5,779 bases of DNA from Candidatus Parvarchaeota archaeon (lineage in GTDB: Archaea > Nanobdellota > Nanobdellia > Parvarchaeales > Parvarchaeaceae): positions 1 through 5,779 of the forward strand of contig JAMCRB010000002.1 of the NCBI GenBank assembly GCA_023380435.1. The letters are read 5' to 3'. Below the pieces are notes generated by a model that saw only the letters and a list, made by a program, of their open reading frames with translations, was not told the origin of the DNA and made no database searches. The translations under genes and the position numbers were made by a program. Below, in pieces: positions 4,092-5,779 of the stretch (positions within the stretch are counted from its first letter, which is position 1; the number at the start of each line of letters is the position of its first letter).

Positions 4092-5779
4092 ATCATTCCC
4101 TTTAAAGTCGGCTGCATATCATCTTTATGGAAGTACGTGTATAAATTATTTCCTACTGCCGAACCGAGAAGAGCCACCAGCCTTTCCCTGCTTGCAGACT
4201 TTACTTCCGATTCGGATTTCAATCCGTTTGAGTACAGCCGCCTCGCCCTTACTCTGCCTATCCCCGGCATGGAAATCAAAGGAAGAAGTTCCTCTTTTAT
4301 CCCGTGCATTACTCTTATCGAGAGCCTGGAGAAATCCGACGGCTTTACGCCGTAAAATCGGGCAAGCTCCCTCAATGCAAACAAAAGCCATTTTGAATTC
4401 TCCAGCAGTCCGTAAAATTCTCCCGGTAGTATTCCATATTCTTCCTCTATGAACGCTTCTTTCTTCTCTGATATCCACTCATACACTGCCTTTGCAATCT
4501 TTATGGCCGCTATGTATCTTTCATACGGGACCAGCGCCTGGTCAAACTGGACGTCTAATGAGAAGCTTTCCCTTTCGTACTTTGCTTCCTCGGACTGCGA
4601 AATCCTTATGAACCTAAACTCCTGCGCGCAGAACATCAGGTGCAGCGTGTTGAAATCGCTGTATTTCATTCCCTTCTTCATCTTCTCCAAGAAATTTGAA
4701 AAAAGAAGGCCGGTATAAGGGTCAAGATAAAGCCGGTTTATCAGGCGCCCAATCTCTGTTGGATATGCAAACCCAGCCTCTTTTTTAACGAAGCCTTTCT
4801 CAACCAGGAAATCCAGGATTTCACCGACTTTATAAGAAAAAGCGAAGTCCCTTGTCGCGTAAAAAGTTGAATCGAAAAAGGCATTTAAATCCTTCAATGA
4901 AACTCTCGGCTCGAAGCATATCAGAGCAAGAACGTATCTGCGCAGCGAAGAGTCTTTGTTTATGTTTGACTCTACTGGCTCTATCTCTCCGTCTATGTAT
5001 TTGTCGCGTATCAGCGAAAGCTCTTTTTCGGTCCTTGCCAAAATTATTGCTGTGCCTTCCTTGTCATACTTTGGCCTCCCCGCCCGGCCGCACATCTGCG
5101 CTACTTCCATTGACGATAGCAGCTCCATTCTCATGGCGCCGTATCTGTAAACGGATGTTATCACAACGGTATTCGCAGGCAGGTTTACTCCCAATGCGAG
5201 TGTCGGCGTGGAAACTATGAATTTTATCCACCCGTCCTTAAACGCCTGTTCAATCGCTTTCCTCTGTTTATGCACAAGACCTGCATGGTGAAATGCCACT
5301 CCTTTTTGCACTAAGTCAGAAAGCTCACGGCACTGAGTGGTAGGAGCGTCTAACGAATGAAGTATCTCCGATGACACTTTGCGAAGGATTTTCTTGTCTT
5401 CATCTGAAAGTCGCTTTTCTACGGATTCGGATATAGATTTCGCGTTTGATACGGCGGTTTTCTTTGTCTGGGAGAATACAAGGGCCTGTTTTTTGTTTTT
5501 TATGAGCTCCATTACTATGTTAAGAAGAGGGTCGTCTACGTTTTTTATGGCCTCTTTTTTACCGTTGATCAGCTCTCCGTCGAAGTAGATTTTCCTGGCC
5601 AGTTTTACTGGCCTGAAGTCCGTCTTGACAAGTTCGCTCCCAAGCCACGCAGCTATTTCATCGCTGTTGCCTATCGTCGCACTCAACCCGATTATCTGGG
5701 CTTTTGGATAGAGCCTTTTGTTCAAAGTTATGACGAATTCCAGGGCAGGCCCCCTCTCCGGGTCCCCAAGCAGATGTAT
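4088..5779 (-). CDS. hel308: ATP-dependent DNA helicase Hel308/Hjm (partial, N-terminus missing)
   Basis: The frame is open to the window edge, so 563 C-terminal residues of about 700 are visible. The first residues, IHLLGDPERGP, follow directly on the DE of the DExH Walker B box, which is cut off. Visible motifs: III LSATIGN (32-38), IV KKQALVFSQT (96-105), FHHAGL (163-168), V STPTLALGVNLPA (190-202), VI QMCGRAGRP (228-236). Then come the winged-helix domain (TEIGRLINRLYLDPYTG, about 341-357), the helical ratchet domain (WISEKKEAFIEEEYGILPGE; KWLLFALRELARF) and the C-terminal helix-hairpin-helix domain with MPGIGRVRARRLY (504-516), the RAR brake. Hel308 is a 3'-5' SF2 helicase that loads at stalled forks and is the archaeal relative of HELQ. 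The tail QPTLKGMI resembles a degenerate PCNA-binding box. The downstream phosphoesterase overlaps it by ATGA. Promoter and start are outside the window. Confidence 0.97.
   Translation of the reverse strand: MHLLGDPERGPALEFVITLNKRLYPKAQIIGLSATIGNSDEIAAWLGSELVKTDFRPVKLARKIYFDGELINGKKEAIKNVDDPLLNIVMELIKNKKQALVFSQTKKTAVSNAKSISESVEKRLSDEDKKILRKVSSEILHSLDAPTTQCRELSDLVQKGVAFHHAGLVHKQRKAIEQAFKDGWIKFIVSTPTLALGVNLPANTVVITSVYRYGAMRMELLSSMEVAQMCGRAGRPKYDKEGTAIILARTEKELSLIRDKYIDGEIEPVESNINKDSSLRRYVLALICFEPRVSLKDLNAFFDSTFYATRDFAFSYKVGEILDFLVEKGFVKKEAGFAYPTEIGRLINRLYLDPYTGLLFSNFLEKMKKGMKYSDFNTLHLMFCAQEFRFIRISQSEEAKYERESFSLDVQFDQALVPYERYIAAIKIAKAVYEWISEKKEAFIEEEYGILPGEFYGLLENSKWLLFALRELARFYGVKPSDFSRLSIRVMHGIKEELLPLISMPGIGRVRARRLYSNGLKSESEVKSASRERLVALLGSAVGNNLYTYFHKDDMQPTLKGMI

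Noticed and set aside
3850..4452. 200-codon plus-strand frame opposite the phosphoesterase and hel308 genes
   Set aside because: It is antisense to two well-supported genes, spans their junction and has no recognisable domain; it is a shadow frame.
5723..5725. TTG as the start codon of the helicase
   Set aside because: The frame continues upstream as IHLLGDPERGPALEFVIT, conserved Hel308 sequence right after the DExH box. The gene is truncated by the window edge.
1..5779. CRISPR array, insertion sequence, rRNA or replication origin
   Set aside because: No regularly spaced direct repeats, transposase motifs, terminal inverted repeats, rRNA sequence or origin-like repeat clusters were found on either strand by eye.

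Overview
This window is almost certainly archaeal. It carries the C-terminal three quarters of a Hel308 (Hjm) DNA repair helicase, a tRNA gene interrupted by two bulge-helix-bulge (BHB) introns, TATA-box promoters at archaeal spacing (one giving an apparently leaderless mRNA), and arginine codons strongly skewed to AGA/AGG in at least one gene. A noncanonical tRNA intron plus short, tightly packed genes would suit a DPANN archaeon such as an ARMAN/Micrarchaeota lineage, or a thermophilic crenarchaeote. That placement is inference.

Plus-strand half (1-2309). The window opens inside the C-terminal half of a tRNA 2-thiolation enzyme of the TtuA/Ncs6 family (1-447). A 65-bp promoter region with two identical ATTTAAAT boxes follows. 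Next comes a 430-residue protein that is coiled coil nearly throughout (513-1805), with an internal 46-residue repeat. A winged-helix DNA-binding protein follows 9 bp later (1815-2309). The last two look co-transcribed and may work together.

Minus-strand half (2287-5779, read right to left). The partial hel308 gene overlaps a calcineurin-like metallophosphoesterase by ATGA, so the two form one translationally coupled unit. Next is a 109-bp tRNA-Arg(UCG) gene with its own TATA box. It has a canonical 18-nt intron at 37/38 and a 19-nt intron at 53/54, at the T-stem/T-loop junction. After the tRNA comes a compact three-gene operon of unknown role: a 179-residue helical protein, a 44-residue basic protein that is easily missed, and an 89-residue winged-helix regulator. 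The 3' ends of this regulator and of the plus-strand winged-helix gene overlap tail to tail by 23 bp.

The genome is dense: no gap exceeds about 90 bp. No insertion sequence, CRISPR array, rRNA or replication origin was seen. The best-supported unusual item is the two-intron tRNA. The possible new systems are the three-gene operon at 2287-3248 and the coiled-coil/winged-helix pair at 513-2309, but neither has a function that can be read from sequence.
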